Below are positions 9,594 to 21,919 of a DNA stretch of 64,000 bases, piece after piece; position 1 is the stretch's first letter, and every line of letters starts with the position of its first letter. The stretch is taken from NCBI RefSeq assembly GCF_019974155.1, contig NZ_AP025158.1, positions 434,001-498,000 on the forward strand, in the 5' to 3' direction. A program made the translations under genes and the position numbers. The DNA comes from Thermus thermophilus (lineage in GTDB: Bacteria; Deinococcota; Deinococci; Deinococcales; Thermaceae). Below the pieces are notes generated by a model. It did not search any database, was not told the DNA's origin, and worked only from the letters and a program-made list of their open reading frames with translations.

Positions 9594-10928
9594 TTACGGC
9601 CTCCCGTGCTTCCCCTCCAGCCCTTTCAGGTCCACGCCGGGGTAGCCCCGGGGGAGGAGGCCCCGCTCCCAGGCGCCTTGGAGGAGGGCCTCGCGGAAGT
9701 CCGGGTGGGCGATGGCGATGAGGGCCTTGGCCCTTTCCCTTAGGGAGCGGCCGAAGAGCTCGGCCACGCCCCACTCCGTGACCACGTAGTGCACGTCCGC
9801 CCGGGTGGTGACCACCCCCGCCCCCGGCTTGAGGTAGGGGACGATGCGGCTTTGGCCCTTGGCCGTGGAGGGCAGGGCGATGATGGGCTTTCCTCCCTCG
9901 CTCCTTGCCGCCCCCCGGATGAAGTCCAGCTGGCCGCCGAAGCCGGAGTAGATTCGGGTGCCGATGGAGTCCGCCACCACCTGGCCCGTGAGGTCCACCT
10001 CAATGGCCGAGTTGATGGCCACCATCTTGCGGTTTTGGGCGATGACGAAGGGGTCGTTCACGTAGTCGGCGGGGTGGAGCTCAAAGAGGGGGTTGTCGTG
10101 GACGAAGCGGTAGAGCCGCTCCGAGCCCAGGACGAAGGTGCCCACGATCTTCCCGGGGTGGAGGGACTTCCTGGCCCCGGTGATGAGGCCCTTTTCCCAG
10201 GCCTCGAGGACCCCGTCCGAGATCATCTCCGTGTGGACCCCGAGGTCCTTGCGGCCCTCCAGGCTCGCCAGGACCGCGTCGGGGATGGCCCCGATGCCCA
10301 TCTGCAGGGTGGCCCCGTCCTCAATGAGGCCCGCCACGTGCTCCCCGATCCTCCGCTCCACCTCGCCAAACCCCTCCCGCTTGAGCTCCGGCAGCGGCCA
10401 GTCCACCTCCACGATGGCGGTGAAGCGGGAGACGTGGACGAAGGTGTCCCCCAGGGTTCTCGGCATCCTGGGGTTCACCATGGCGATAACGATGGGGGCG
10501 GTCTCCACCGCCGCCTTCGTGGCGATCACCTCCACCCCCAAGGAGCAGAAGCCGTGCTCGTCCGGAGGCGACACCTGGACGATGGCCGCGTCCAGGGGGA
10601 GGATGCCCCGCTTGAAGAGCCAGGGCACCTGGTGGAGCATGACGGGCACGTAGTCGGCCCGGCCCTGGTTCACCGCCTCCCGGTCGGCGGGGCCCACGAA
10701 GAGGGAGCGCCTTCTGAAGTGCCCCTCCATTTCCAAAGAGGCGAAGGGGTCTTCCCCCATCTGCAGGAGGTGGACGAGCTCCACGTTTTCCAGCTCGTCC
10801 TTGCGGGCGGCGAGGGCCTTGAGGAGGGGCGTGGGGGTGGCGGCGTTGCCGGAGACGAAGACCCGCATCCCGGACCGGATCAGGCCCACGGCGTCCTCGG
10901 GGGAGGTGAGCTTCTTGCGGTAGCTCAT
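9594..10928 (-). CDS. Acetyl-CoA hydrolase/CoA-transferase family protein
   Basis: 444 aa, two-domain class I CoA-transferase of the Ach1/4-hydroxybutyrate CoA-transferase type. The catalytic Glu is in GVHTEMISDG, preceded by the glycine-rich LQMGIGAIPDAV and followed by IYSGFGGQLDFIRGA. It moves CoA between acetate and an acyl acid, or hydrolyses acetyl-CoA; the acyl partner cannot be read from sequence. The ATG at 10928 overlaps the stop of the upstream alanine-dehydrogenase-like gene as ATGA. The frame stays open upstream but gives only non-coding-like residues. Confidence 0.9.
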   Translation of the reverse strand: MSYRKKLTSPEDAVGLIRSGMRVFVSGNAATPTPLLKALAARKDELENVELVHLLQMGEDPFASLEMEGHFRRRSLFVGPADREAVNQGRADYVPVMLHQVPWLFKRGILPLDAAIVQVSPPDEHGFCSLGVEVIATKAAVETAPIVIAMVNPRMPRTLGDTFVHVSRFTAIVEVDWPLPELKREGFGEVERRIGEHVAGLIEDGATLQMGIGAIPDAVLASLEGRKDLGVHTEMISDGVLEAWEKGLITGARKSLHPGKIVGTFVLGSERLYRFVHDNPLFELHPADYVNDPFVIAQNRKMVAINSAIEVDLTGQVVADSIGTRIYSGFGGQLDFIRGAARSEGGKPIIALPSTAKGQSRIVPYLKPGAGVVTTRADVHYVVTEWGVAELFGRSLRERAKALIAIAHPDFREALLQGAWERGLLPRGYPGVDLKGLEGKHGRP

Positions 10929-11962
10929 TCTAGGTGGCCTCCTTTCTCGCCGAAGAGGAGGTAGGCCCCCTGGCGGAGCTCGGGAAGGGCCAGGGGGTCG
11001 TCCGCCATCCGCAGCAGGAAGGGCAAGAGGGTGGCGGTGAGGGCGTGGCTTGCGGTGCGGGGGACGAGGGCGGGGACGTTGGGGAGGCAGAAGTGGGTGA
11101 CGCCCATCTCCTGGTAGATCCCGGGGCGGCTGGTTTCCGAGACGCCCCCCTGGTCTATGGCGAAGTCCAGGAGGACGCTTCCGGGGCGCATGCGGGCGAG
11201 GAGGCTGCGGGTGAGGAGAAGGGGGGTGCGCTCCCCGGGGACGGCCACCGCCCCCACCAGGACGTCGGCGAAGGCCACGTAGCGCTCCAGGCGGTCCTGG
11301 GTGACGAGGGCGGTGATGGCCCCCGGGGCCTCCCGGGCGGCCTCCTCCAGCGGGGGAAGGGCCCGGTCCAGGAGGTGGACCGAGGCCCCCGCGCCCAGAA
11401 AGGCCCGCGCCGCCGCCCGGCCCAAAACCCCCGCCCCCAGGACGACCACGTCCGCCGGGGGGATGCCCACCAGGCCGGAGAGGAGGATGCCCGGGCCCTG
11501 AGGGGCCTCGAGGAGCCGCCCGGCGAGCTGGGGGGCCATGCGCCCGGCGATCTCGCTCATGGCCTTTAGGACGGGGCGGCGGCCCTCCTCGCCCACCAGC
11601 TCGTAGCCGATGGCGGTGAGGCCCTTTTGGGCCATGGCTTCCACCAGGGGGCTTTCCGCCACCGCCAGGTGGAGGAAGGCCATGAGGACGGCGTTTTTGC
11701 GCATGAGCCCCACCTCCTCGAGGGTGGGGCGGGCCACCTTGAGCACCACCTGGGGGCGGCCGAAGGCCTCCTCCCGGCCCACGAGCCTGGCCCCCGCTTC
11801 CTCGTAGGCCTTGTCGGGAAAGCCCGCCCCCTCCCCCGCGCCCCGCTCCACGTAGACCCGGTGCCCCGAGGCGACGAGCTCCCGCACCCCCTGGGGCGTG
11901 AGGGGGACCCGCCTTTCCGGGATCTCCCGGCCCGACCGTTCTTTGGGCACGCCGAATTCCAT
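10925..11962 (-). CDS. Alanine dehydrogenase / PNT-alpha-like oxidoreductase
   Basis: 345 aa. The N-terminal AlaDH_PNT domain starts VPKERSGREIPERRVPLTP. A Rossmann NAD(P) site, VVLGAGVLGRAAARAF, follows at about residue 165. Family-typical LLDFAIDQGGVSETSRP comes next, then a C-terminal VPRTASHALT. It is about 25 residues shorter than classical alanine dehydrogenase, so it may be a paralogue with another amino acid substrate. A TAGGCT hexamer 6 nt before the ATG suggests a leaderless transcript covering this gene and the CoA-transferase. Confidence 0.8.
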   Translation of the reverse strand: MEFGVPKERSGREIPERRVPLTPQGVRELVASGHRVYVERGAGEGAGFPDKAYEEAGARLVGREEAFGRPQVVLKVARPTLEEVGLMRKNAVLMAFLHLAVAESPLVEAMAQKGLTAIGYELVGEEGRRPVLKAMSEIAGRMAPQLAGRLLEAPQGPGILLSGLVGIPPADVVVLGAGVLGRAAARAFLGAGASVHLLDRALPPLEEAAREAPGAITALVTQDRLERYVAFADVLVGAVAVPGERTPLLLTRSLLARMRPGSVLLDFAIDQGGVSETSRPGIYQEMGVTHFCLPNVPALVPRTASHALTATLLPFLLRMADDPLALPELRQGAYLLFGEKGGHLE

Positions 11963-11968
11963 GCCCCA

Positions 11969-11974
11969 AGCCTA
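11969..11974 (-). promoter_or_regulatory. -10 box of the alanine-dehydrogenase-like operon, leaderless
   Basis: TAGGCT on the minus strand, 6 nt before the ATG at 11962. No Shine-Dalgarno lies between. Confidence 0.55.
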
Positions 11975-12083
11975 CGCCGAAAGCCCCGGGGCGGATGTCC
12001 TTGGGGAAGAGGCCCCATGGGGTGCTTGGGCGTTCCGCGCCCTGCGTGCTTACGGCCCGGAAGCGCCCCAGGGGCCTCCCCGT

Positions 12084-13064
12084 TTAGACCCGGATGGTGA
12101 CCCGGGCTCCCGTCTCAAAGAGGTGGATGGAGTCTATGAAGCGCACCACCCGTGTGGCGTGGCCCATGACGATGGAGTGGGTCCTGGCCCCGCCCCCGAA
12201 GAAGCGCACGCCCTCTAGGATGTCCCCGTCGGTGATGCCCGTGGCGGCGAAGACGATCTCCCGCCCCGGGGCCAGGTCCTCCGTGCGGTAGACCCGGTTC
12301 TCGTCCCCGCCCATGGCCTTGAGCCGCGCCCTTTCCTCCTCGTTTTGCGGGACGAAGCGGGCCTGGATCTCCCCGCCCAGGCACTTTAAGGCGGCGGCGG
12401 CCAAGACCCCTTCCGGGGCCCCGCCGATGCCCATCACCGCGTGGACCCCCGTGCCCCGGATGGCCGCCGCCAGGGCGGCGATCACGTCCCCGTCAGAGAT
12501 GAGCTTGACCCTGGCCCCCGCCTCCCGGATCTCCCGGATGAGCCTTTCGTGCCGGGGGCGGTCCAGGACCACCACCACCAGGTCCTCCACGGAGCGCTGA
12601 AGGGCGAGGGCCAAGGCCTTGAGGTTGGCGGAGACGGGCCAGGTGAGGTCCACGAGCCCCGCGGCGGGCGGGGGGACGATGAGCTTTTCCATGTACATGT
12701 CGGGGGCGTGGAAGAGCCCGCCCTTTTCGCTGATGGCGATCACGGTCACGGCGTTGGGCAGGCCCTTGGCGGCGGTGGTGGTGCCCTCCACGGGGTCCAC
12801 GGCGATGTCCACCTCCAGCCCCCCCTGGCCCAGAACCTCCCCGATGTAGAGCATGGGGGCCTCGTCCATCTCCCCCTCGCCGATGACCACGGTGCCCCTT
12901 ATGGGGAGCTCGTTCAGCACCCGGCGCATGGCCTGGGTGCCCGCCTCGTCCACCGCCTCCTTGTCCCCCTTGCCTGCGAAGCGGCTCGCGGCCAGGGCCG
13001 CCTGCTCCGTGACCCGGACGACCTCGAGGACCAGCCGGCGTTCAATTTCCATGGCTTCCATCAT
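12084..13064 (-). CDS. glpX: Fructose-1,6-bisphosphatase class II
   Basis: About 326 aa. [15 protein letters not shown] and [12 protein letters not shown] are the metal-binding signatures of GlpX enzymes, followed by [16 protein letters not shown]. It removes the 1-phosphate from fructose 1,6-bisphosphate in gluconeogenesis. ATGs at 13064, 13061 and 13052 are all possible starts and none has a clear ribosome site. The start overlaps the end of hisIE by about 20 bp, so translation may be coupled to hisIE. Confidence 0.92.
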   Translation of the reverse strand: MMEAMEIERRLVLEVVRVTEQAALAASRFAGKGDKEAVDEAGTQAMRRVLNELPIRGTVVIGEGEMDEAPMLYIGEVLGQGGLEVDIAVDPVEGTTTAAKGLPNAVTVIAISEKGGLFHAPDMYMEKLIVPPPAAGLVDLTWPVSANLKALALALQRSVEDLVVVVLDRPRHERLIREIREAGARVKLISDGDVIAALAAAIRGTGVHAVMGIGGAPEGVLAAAALKCLGGEIQARFVPQNEEERARLKAMGGDENRVYRTEDLAPGREIVFAATGITDGDILEGVRFFGGGARTHSIVMGHATRVVRFIDSIHLFETGARVTIRV

Positions 13065-13686
13065 AAGGGCTTCGCGGCCGGTGCCTTTCCCAGAGGGTCT
13101 TCGCCAGGTCCTCGGGCCCAAGGCCGAGCTCCGCCAGGGTGAGGAGGAGGTGGAAGAGGAGGTCCGCCGCCTCGTGGCGGAGCTCCTCGGGGTTTTGGTT
13201 CTTGGCGGCGAGGATCACCTCCCCCGCCTCCTCCCCGATCTTCTTCAGGATCCGGTCCAGGCCCGCCCGGTGCATCCGGGCCACGTAGCTTCCCTCGGGG
13301 AGGGTCCTTAGGCGCTCCTTGATGGTGGCGTAGACCTGGCCCACCACGAAGCCGAGGTCCTTTTCCCCTTCCAGGAGGGCCCGGTGGAAGCAGGTCCTCT
13401 CCCCCGTGTGGCAGGCGGGGCCTTGGGGGAGGACGCGGTAGACCACGGCGTCCCCGTCGCAGTCCAAGAGGACCTCCACCACCTCCTGGGTGTGCCCCGA
13501 GGTCTCCCCCTTGCGCCAAAGCGCCTGGCGGCTTCGGCTGAAGAAGGTGCTCCGCCTGGTCCTTAGGGTCTCCTCCAGGGCCTCCCGGTTGGCGTAGGCC
13601 AGGGTGAGGACCTCCCCGGTGCGGGCGTCTTGGACCACCACGGGGACGAGGCCCTTTTCGTCAAAGCGGACGGCGGAAAGGTCCAT
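13042..13686 (-). CDS. hisIE: Bifunctional phosphoribosyl-AMP cyclohydrolase / phosphoribosyl-ATP pyrophosphatase
   Basis: 214 aa. Residues about 1-115 are HisI with its zinc cysteines in LLDCDGD and CHTGERTCF. The rest is HisE (MazG-like fold, [14 protein letters not shown] ... [10 protein letters not shown]). Together they perform steps 2 and 3 of histidine synthesis. It lies 4 bp downstream of hisF in the same operon. The C-terminal tail reads into the start of glpX. Confidence 0.95.
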   Translation of the reverse strand: MDLSAVRFDEKGLVPVVVQDARTGEVLTLAYANREALEETLRTRRSTFFSRSRQALWRKGETSGHTQEVVEVLLDCDGDAVVYRVLPQGPACHTGERTCFHRALLEGEKDLGFVVGQVYATIKERLRTLPEGSYVARMHRAGLDRILKKIGEEAGEVILAAKNQNPEELRHEAADLLFHLLLTLAELGLGPEDLAKTLWERHRPRSPYDGSHGN

Positions 13687-13690
13687 GCCC

Positions 13691-14449
13691 CTAGTCTAGC
13701 CGCACGGGGAGGCCCTTTCCCGCGAGGTAGCGCTTGAGCTCGGGAATGGGGATCTCGCCGAAGTGGAAGACGCTCGCGGCCAAGGCGGCCTCGGCCCCGG
13801 CCTGGAAGGCCTCGAGGAAGTGCTCCATCCGCCCGGCCCCGCCGCTTGCGATCACCGGGACCCCCACCGCCTCGGCCACCCTGCGGGTGAGCTTAAGGTC
13901 GTACCCCTCCTTGGTCCCGTCCCGGTCCATGCTGGTGAGGAGGATCTCCCCGGCCCCAAGCTCCACCCCCTTCACCGCCCACTCCACGGCGTGGAGGCCC
14001 GTGGGCACCCGCCCCCCCGCCACATAGACCTCGGGGAAGTCCCCCCGCCACCTGGCGTCTATGGCCAGGACCACCGCCTGGGCGCCGAAGTGGTCGGCAA
14101 GCTCCCGGATGAGCTCGGGGCGCCGCACCGCCGCAGAGTTCACGCTCACCTTGTCGGCCCCTGCCAAAAGGAGCTTGCGGGCGTCCTCCAAGGAGCGCAC
14201 CCCCCCGCCCACGGTGAGGGGGATGAAGACCCTCTCCGCCACCCTCGCCACCACGTCCAGGAGGATGGCCCGTTCCTCGTGGGTGGCGGAGATGTCCAGG
14301 AAGACGAGCTCGTCCGCCCCCGCCTCATCGTAGGCTTGGGCCGCCTCCACGGGGTCCCCGGCGTCCCTTAGGTTCACGAAGTTCACCCCCTTGACCACGC
14401 GGCCCGCGTGGACGTCCAGGCAGGGGACGATGCGCTTGGCGAGGCTCAT
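13691..14449 (-). CDS. hisF: Imidazole glycerol phosphate synthase cyclase subunit
   Basis: 252 aa (beta-alpha)8 barrel. Catalytic Asp in [12 protein letters not shown] and second catalytic Asp in VLAIDAR; phosphate-binding [10 protein letters not shown] and ASGGAG loops. With HisH it makes ImGP and AICAR. The ATG overlaps the stop of the Uma2 gene as ATGA. Confidence 0.97.
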   Translation of the reverse strand: MSLAKRIVPCLDVHAGRVVKGVNFVNLRDAGDPVEAAQAYDEAGADELVFLDISATHEERAILLDVVARVAERVFIPLTVGGGVRSLEDARKLLLAGADKVSVNSAAVRRPELIRELADHFGAQAVVLAIDARWRGDFPEVYVAGGRVPTGLHAVEWAVKGVELGAGEILLTSMDRDGTKEGYDLKLTRRVAEAVGVPVIASGGAGRMEHFLEAFQAGAEAALAASVFHFGEIPIPELKRYLAGKGLPVRLD

Positions 14450-14976
14450 AGGGGGGGCTGGAAGAGGAGCTCCGCCTGGGGCAGGAGGAGGGGAGCGATC
14501 TTTTCGCCTCTGGCCACAAGGAAGCGCCGGCGGAAGCGGCCCCCCTCGGGGTCCCGGTGGACCTCGAGGCCCTCCCGGGTGAGAAGCCAGACCTCGGGGA
14601 GGCCCGCCCGGGCGTAGAGGGGAAGCTTCTTCTCCCGGTCCCAGGCCTCGGTGGAGAGGCTAACCTCCACCAGGAGGAGCACGTCCTCCGGGCCGGGATG
14701 GGCCTGGGTGTAGAAGTCCTCCCGGGGCCTGAGGAGGAGGAGGTCGGGAAGGGGAAGGCTTTCCTCGGAAAGGCGCAAGGGGCTTTGCACCCGGAGTTGG
14801 GCAAGCCCCGCCACCTTGGGGGCAAGCGCATGGAGGAGCCAGTCCAATAGCCCCGCGTGCTCGCTGGAGGGGGGAGCCATCTCGTAGACCTCGCCGTCTA
14901 GGAGTTCCAGGCGGAGTTCGGGGTGGAGCGCCCCCAAGGCCTCCACCTCCTCCACCCGGAACCGGTGCCGCACCAT
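14446..14976 (-). CDS. Uma2-family (DUF820) putative endonuclease
   Basis: About 176 aa with the PD-(D/E)XK-like core of Uma2 proteins: [49 protein letters not shown] and [16 protein letters not shown] in order. These proteins are abundant in cyanobacteria and Thermus; their biological role is unclear. Start ATG 14976 chosen because TATAAT ends 7 nt upstream (leaderless); the in-frame ATG at 14985 would overlap that box. Its fusion to the his operon by ATGA overlap with hisF is odd and may be accidental. Confidence 0.8.
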   Translation of the reverse strand: MVRHRFRVEEVEALGALHPELRLELLDGEVYEMAPPSSEHAGLLDWLLHALAPKVAGLAQLRVQSPLRLSEESLPLPDLLLLRPREDFYTQAHPGPEDVLLLVEVSLSTEAWDREKKLPLYARAGLPEVWLLTREGLEVHRDPEGGRFRRRFLVARGEKIAPLLLPQAELLFQPPL

Positions 14977-14983
14977 GGAGCTC

Positions 14984-14989
14984 ATTATA
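14984..14989 (-). promoter_or_regulatory. Consensus -10 of the Uma2-hisF-hisIE(-glpX) operon, leaderless
   Basis: TATAAT on the minus strand, 7 nt before ATG 14976. It decides between the two in-frame ATGs. Confidence 0.65.
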
Positions 14990-15010
14990 CTTTTCCAAAA
15001 GCCCTTCCGG

Positions 15011-15019
15011 TGCTACCAT
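15011..15019 (+). promoter_or_regulatory. Extended -10 of trmFO, leaderless
   Basis: TGcTACCAT ends 7 nt before ATG 15027. It lies back to back with the Uma2 box in a 50-bp divergent gap. Confidence 0.55.
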
Positions 15020-15026
15020 CTAAAGG

Positions 15027-16358
15027 ATGGAACGGGTGAACGTGGTGGGAGCGGGCCTCGCGGGGAGCGAGGCCGCCTGGACCCTCTTGCGCCTGGGCGT
15101 GCCCGTGCGCCTTTTTGAGATGCGCCCTAAGAAGATGACCCCGGCCCACGGGACGGACCGCTTCGCCGAGATCGTCTGCTCCAACTCCCTGGGCGGGGAA
15201 GGGGAGACCAACGCCAAGGGGCTTCTCCAGGCGGAGATGCGCCAGGCGGGAAGCCTCGTCATGGAGGCGGCGGAAAGGGCCCGGGTTCCCGCCGGGGGGG
15301 CCTTGGCCGTGGACCGGGAGGAGTTCAGCGGCTACATCACGAAGCGGCTCACGGGCCACCCCCTCCTGGAGGTGGTGCGGGAGGAGGTGCGGGAGATCCC
15401 CCCCGGGATCACCGTGCTCGCCACGGGGCCTTTGACCTCCGAGGCCCTGGCCGAGGCCCTGAGGCGCCGCTTCGGGGACCACTTCCTCGCCTACTACGAC
15501 GCCGCAAGCCCCATCGTCCTCTACGAGAGCATTGACCTCACGAAGTGCTTCCGCGCGGGCCGCTACGGCCAGAGCGCCGACTACCTCAACTGCCCCATGA
15601 CGGAGGAGGAGTACCGCCGCTTCCACCAGGCCCTCCTCGAGGCCCAGCGCCACACCCCCCACGACTGGGAGAAGCTGGAGTTCTTTGAGGCCTGCGTCCC
15701 CGTGGAGGAGCTCGCCCGGAGGGGCTACCAGACCCTGCTCTTTGGCCCCATGAAGCCCGTGGGGCTAAAGGACCCCCGCACGGGGAAGGAGCCCTTCGCC
15801 GTGGTCCAGCTTCGCCAGGAGGACAAGGCGGGGCGGATGTGGAGCCTGGTGGGGTTCCAGACGGGGCTTAAGTGGCCCGAGCAGAAGCGCCTCATCCAGA
15901 TGATCCCCGGCCTGGAAAACGCCGAGATTGTCCGCTACGGGGTGATGCACCGGAACACCTACCTAAACGCCCCGAGGCTCCTTCGCGAGACCCTGGAGTT
16001 CAGGGAGGCGGAGGGGCTTTACGCCGCCGGGGTGTTGGCCGGGGTGGAGGGGTATTTGGAGAGCGCCGCCACGGGCTTCCTCGCCGGGCTCAACGCCGCG
16101 CGGAAGGCCCTGGGGCTTCCCCCCGTGGTGCCCCCGGAGGAGAGCCTGCTGGGGGGGCTTGTGCGCTACCTGGCCACGGCGAACCCGGAGGGCTTCCAGC
16201 CCATGTACGCCAATTGGGGCCTGGTGCCCCCGGTGGAGGGGAGGATGGGCAAGAAGGAGAAGCGGCAGGCCATGTACCGTAGGGGCCTCGAGGCCTTCTC
16301 CGCGTGGCTTTCCCGCCTGAACCCGCCCCTTCCCCGCCCCGAGGCGGCCCTCGTTTGA
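15027..16358 (+). CDS. trmFO: Folate/FAD-dependent tRNA (uracil-54-C5)-methyltransferase
   Basis: 443 aa. N-terminal FAD fold VVGAGLAGSEAA; catalytic cysteines in VCSNSLGG (about Cys52) and FFEACVPVEELARRG (about Cys222). It uses methylenetetrahydrofolate to make m5U54 in the tRNA T-loop, a base further thiolated in Thermus for heat stability. Length agrees with characterised TrmFO. Confidence 0.97.
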   Translation: MERVNVVGAGLAGSEAAWTLLRLGVPVRLFEMRPKKMTPAHGTDRFAEIVCSNSLGGEGETNAKGLLQAEMRQAGSLVMEAAERARVPAGGALAVDREEFSGYITKRLTGHPLLEVVREEVREIPPGITVLATGPLTSEALAEALRRRFGDHFLAYYDAASPIVLYESIDLTKCFRAGRYGQSADYLNCPMTEEEYRRFHQALLEAQRHTPHDWEKLEFFEACVPVEELARRGYQTLLFGPMKPVGLKDPRTGKEPFAVVQLRQEDKAGRMWSLVGFQTGLKWPEQKRLIQMIPGLENAEIVRYGVMHRNTYLNAPRLLRETLEFREAEGLYAAGVLAGVEGYLESAATGFLAGLNAARKALGLPPVVPPEESLLGGLVRYLATANPEGFQPMYANWGLVPPVEGRMGKKEKRQAMYRRGLEAFSAWLSRLNPPLPRPEAALV

Positions 16359-16580
16359 GAGGCCTCTCCGCGCCCTCCTCTTCGCTGTGGGAGGGACGAG
16401 GAGCCGGTGGCCGCCGGCGGGGCCCCGGCCGCGTTGGTGGGGGTGATGGAGGCCGTGGCCCCCTTGGCCGCCGCCGGGTTTCTATTGGGGGCAGGCCACC
16501 CGGAAAAGGCCTTTGGGGCCGTGCTCCTCTTCGCGGCGAACGTGGCCGGCGTGGACGTGGCGGGGGTGGCCCAGCCCTGA
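16359..16580 (+). pseudogene. Remnant of a DUF389-type membrane protein (C-terminal piece)
   Basis: The trmFO frame stays open after its stop and encodes about 73 residues. The last 45 (from LVGVMEAVAPLAAAGFLLGA to AVLLFAANVAGVDVAGV) look like the final two helices of DUF389 (TIGR00341) proteins, in which VPPLA...G...GALLLFLTNL is typical. There is no ribosome site or full domain, so I read it as a gene remnant. This gap also holds a degenerate hairpin at 16601-16631. Confidence 0.45.
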
Positions 16581-16600
16581 CGCTTCCTTCGCCACGGGCG

Positions 16601-16631
16601 CCCGGGGCCCCCGGACCGGCGCAAGCCCGCG
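16601..16631. repeat. 3'-end hairpin, degenerate family copy
   Basis: GGGCCCCC followed by an imperfect stem around GGC-GCAA-GCC ending GTGGGG; several mismatches. It sits about 6 bp past the uvrA stop, the same position and orientation as the other copies. Confidence 0.4.
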
Positions 16632-16637
16632 TGGGGT

Positions 16638-19496
<2,859 letters not shown>

Positions 19497-19503
19497 CCGT
19501 GGA

Positions 19504-19509
19504 AGTATA
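19504..19509 (-). promoter_or_regulatory. -10 box of uvrA, leaderless
   Basis: TATACT on the minus strand, 7 nt before the ATG at 19496. Confidence 0.65.
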
Positions 19510-19556
19510 CCACCCCCTCGGGGGACGGGGGTAGAGCCCAGGGCGGGAATGGGCCT

Positions 19557-19565
19557 TGCTATCAT
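19557..19565 (+). promoter_or_regulatory. Extended -10 of the SIS gene, leaderless
   Basis: TGcTATCAT ends 6 nt before ATG 19572, divergent from uvrA. Confidence 0.55.
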
Positions 19566-19571
19566 GGCCCC

Positions 19572-20486
19572 ATGGCCTCTTGGACCGCGGAAGCCCCGGG
19601 GGTGGTGGAACGCCTCCTCAAGGAGAACGCGCCCGAGGTGCGAGGCCTCGCCCGCTTTCTCCGCCGCAGGAACCCGGCCCTCGTCCTGGCCGCGGCCCGG
19701 GGGCGGGGAGGCCTCGCCGCCCTCTACGCCAAGCACCTCCTCGAGGCCCGCCTCCTCTGGCCCGTCCTCCCCTTGGCCCTTCCCCTCTTCGCCCTCTACG
19801 GGGCAAGGCCCAAGGCGCCTTTTCCGAGCCTCCTCCTCGCCTACGACCTCGCCGGGGAAGGGGCGGGCGCGGCAGAACTGGTGCGGGCCTACCGGGGGGA
19901 GGGCGTCCTGACCCTGGCCTTCGTGGGCCGGGAGGAAAGCCCCTTGGCCGGGGCGGCCGAGGCGGTCCTCCCCCTCCACCTGGGCGGGGCGGAGGGCGCA
20001 GGCTTCCTTGCCGGGCTTGCGGCCACGGCCCAGCTGGCCGCCCACCTCCTGGAGGAGACCCGCCTGCGGGAGGCCCTTCCTGCCTTGCCGGAGGCCATGG
20101 CGCGGTCCCTGGAGGGGGGGGAGGGCCTGGAGGTGGGGGAGGGTCTCTTCGTTCTGGGGCCGGGCTTTGCCCATCCCGTGGCCTTGGAGGCCGCCTTGCG
20201 CCTCAAGGAGGCGGGCTTCCGCGCCGAGGGGGTGGCCGCCCTCGAGGAGCTTTTCCCCGCTGACCTCCCCCTCCTGGTCCTGGCGGGGCGGGACGGGGCC
20301 TTGGCCGGCCTCATGCCCGCCCTGGAGGGCCTAAAGGCCAAGGGGGTGCCCCTCTTCGTCCTCTCCCCCGAGCCCGAGGCCCTGGCCCTCGCCGACCTTC
20401 CCCTGCCCCTCCCCGTGGCCCTGGCGCCGGAGCTGGACCCCATTCTCCTCGGCCTGGGCTTCCACGCCCGACTCGCCGCCCGCTAA
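19572..20486 (+). CDS. SIS-domain sugar isomerase-like protein
   Basis: 304 aa. It resembles the tandem SIS half of GlmS/AgaS or bifunctional PGI/PMI proteins: a Leu-rich fold with [23 protein letters not shown] replacing the usual GRG(T/S)S loop, [20 protein letters not shown], and a second domain [23 protein letters not shown]. Likely binds a phosphosugar; substrate unknown. The usual Ser/Thr-rich phosphate loops are eroded (ARGRGG), so catalysis is uncertain. It lies alone, divergent from uvrA and convergent with comB. Confidence 0.7.
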   Translation: MASWTAEAPGVVERLLKENAPEVRGLARFLRRRNPALVLAAARGRGGLAALYAKHLLEARLLWPVLPLALPLFALYGARPKAPFPSLLLAYDLAGEGAGAAELVRAYRGEGVLTLAFVGREESPLAGAAEAVLPLHLGGAEGAGFLAGLAATAQLAAHLLEETRLREALPALPEAMARSLEGGEGLEVGEGLFVLGPGFAHPVALEAALRLKEAGFRAEGVAALEELFPADLPLLVLAGRDGALAGLMPALEGLKAKGVPLFVLSPEPEALALADLPLPLPVALAPELDPILLGLGFHARLAAR

Positions 20487-20525
20487 GCCCACCAAAAGGG
20501 CTTCCCCCCGTGGGCGCGCTTTTGT
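20486..20525. terminator. Possible bidirectional hairpin between the SIS gene and comB
   Basis: AGCCCAC ... GTGGGCGCGCTTTT forms a 6-bp stem around a long loop that itself can pair (AAGCCC/GGGCTT), with TTTT after it on the plus strand. Weak but well placed. Confidence 0.35.
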
Positions 20526-20538
20526 GGAGCCTGGAGGC

Positions 20539-21252
20539 TCAGGCCCGCTTGAAGATGAGGGCCTCGCCCACCCGGCCCCGGAGGACGGGGACGGCGGCGC
20601 TTTTGGCCACCTGGGCGCAGAAGGGGACGTCGGCCTCGAGGCCCACCTGCTTGAGGGCTAAGGCGGCGGCGGAGAGGGAGAGGGCCTCCAGGGGGTCGGG
20701 GTGGGCCCGCTTCACCGCGAGGGCGACCCGGGCGCCGTCCTCCGGCTCCACCTCCCCCAGGAACCCCAGGTACTCGGCCAGGACCCCGGCGGTGTAGAGG
20801 TCGTCCAGGCCCGCCCGCCCCTCCTTTCCGGCGCAGAGGATGGCCACCTCCTCCGTGGCGAGCTCCCTCGCCAGGCGGGCCGCCGCGTGGGCGTTGTAGA
20901 GGGAGGCCAGGAGGACGTGCTTGGCCGTGCGGGCGGCGGCGTGCGCCGCCTTGGTGCCGTTGGTGGTGCTCATGACCACCACCCTTCCCGCCACCTGGGC
21001 CGAGAGGGCCTCCCGGGGGCTGTTGCCCAGGTCAAACCGGGGCGGCTTCAGCCCCCCCGTCTCCCCGGCCAGGACCACGTCCTCGTCCTTGAAGGCGAGG
21101 GCGCTTTCTAGGCTAGGCGTCCAGTACAAGGCCTCGGCCCCCGCCTCCAGGAAGGCCGCCGCCGTGGTGGTCGCCCGGATCACGTCCACCACCAGCACCA
21201 CGTCCGGGTAGGTGAGGTGTTCCCCTGGGATCACGTCCACGCGCAGGCGCAC
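20539..21252 (-). CDS. comB: 2-phosphosulfolactate phosphatase family protein
   Basis: 237 aa. [48 protein letters not shown] and [17 protein letters not shown] are ComB signatures. ComB dephosphorylates phosphosulfolactate in coenzyme M synthesis in archaea; in bacteria it may act on sulfolactate or another phosphate ester. GTG start with AGGAGG upstream. It follows crp by 9 bp, so it is probably in the crp operon. Confidence 0.88.
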   Translation of the reverse strand: MRLRVDVIPGEHLTYPDVVLVVDVIRATTTAAAFLEAGAEALYWTPSLESALAFKDEDVVLAGETGGLKPPRFDLGNSPREALSAQVAGRVVVMSTTNGTKAAHAAARTAKHVLLASLYNAHAAARLARELATEEVAILCAGKEGRAGLDDLYTAGVLAEYLGFLGEVEPEDGARVALAVKRAHPDPLEALSLSAAALALKQVGLEADVPFCAQVAKSAAVPVLRGRVGEALIFKRA

Positions 21253-21261
21253 CGCTTCCTC

Positions 21262-21912
21262 CTAGGCAAGCCCGAAGGCGATCTCCTCAAGAAGCGCCGC
21301 TTCCCGCACCTCCACCGTCCCGGGGCCGAGCCTGACCACCCCCTCCGCGGCCAGGGCGTGGAGAACCCGGGAGACGGTTTCCCGGCTGGTCCCCGCCAGG
21401 GCGGCGAGCTCGTGGTGGCGGAGCTGGAAACGGGGGCCAAGCCCCTGGCGGAGGAGCTTGAGGAGGGCGTAGGCCACCCGGTTCCGGGCCTCCTCAAAGG
21501 AGAGGAGGTCAAGCTCCAAGTCCGCCTCCCGGAGGCGCCGGGCGAGGAGGGCGGCCAGGTTATGGGCCACCAGGGGGAGGCGCCGGATCAGGGCCAGGTA
21601 GTCCTCGCGGAAGAGGGCGAGGAGCTCGCTGTCCTCCACGGCCACGGCGCTGGCGCTCCTCTCCCCCTCGTCCAGGAGGCTCATCTCCCCGAAAAGCTCC
21701 CCCGGCCCCAGGAGGGCTAGGGTCCTTTCCTGGCCCCCGAGGTGGGTGCGGAAGAGGCGGACCTTCCCCGAGGCCACCAAGTAGAGGGCCTGCCCCAGGT
21801 CCCCCTGGTGAAAGATGGGCTTCCCCTGGGGGTAAAGGCGCCGCTGGAAGTAGCTCAGGGCCAGGTCCACCTCCTCCGGGGCCAGGCCGTGGAACAGGGG
21901 GCTTCCCTCCAC
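21262..21912 (-). CDS. crp: CRP/FNR family regulator (cAMP receptor protein)
   Basis: 216 aa. The N-terminal cyclic-nucleotide fold (residues about 1-115) has FHQGDLGQALYLVASGKV and the phosphate cassette FGEMSLLDEGERSASAV; Glu, Arg and Ser are kept for cAMP. The C-terminal winged helix has LAALAGTSRETVSRVLHAL, the recognition helix. HB8 has a cAMP-dependent CRP of 216 aa in this gene context (from memory). A TTG at 21918 is in frame, but GTG 21912 gives 216 aa and has TAGACT exactly 7 nt upstream. Confidence 0.9.
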   Translation of the reverse strand: MEGSPLFHGLAPEEVDLALSYFQRRLYPQGKPIFHQGDLGQALYLVASGKVRLFRTHLGGQERTLALLGPGELFGEMSLLDEGERSASAVAVEDSELLALFREDYLALIRRLPLVAHNLAALLARRLREADLELDLLSFEEARNRVAYALLKLLRQGLGPRFQLRHHELAALAGTSRETVSRVLHALAAEGVVRLGPGTVEVREAALLEEIAFGLA

Positions 21913-21919
21913 CGCCAAG

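Noticed and set aside
9594-11969. A 791-codon open frame covering the CoA-transferase and more
   Set aside because: The upstream 345 codons are the antisense-free shadow of the alanine-dehydrogenase-like gene in another frame, Gly/Pro/Arg-rich and unlike any protein; the real start is ATG 10928.
12006-12030. Palindrome CCCCATGGGG as another hairpin of the 3'-end family
   Set aside because: It is 10 bp with no loop and is upstream, not downstream, of a gene; it does not share the GGGGC lead or the tetraloop.
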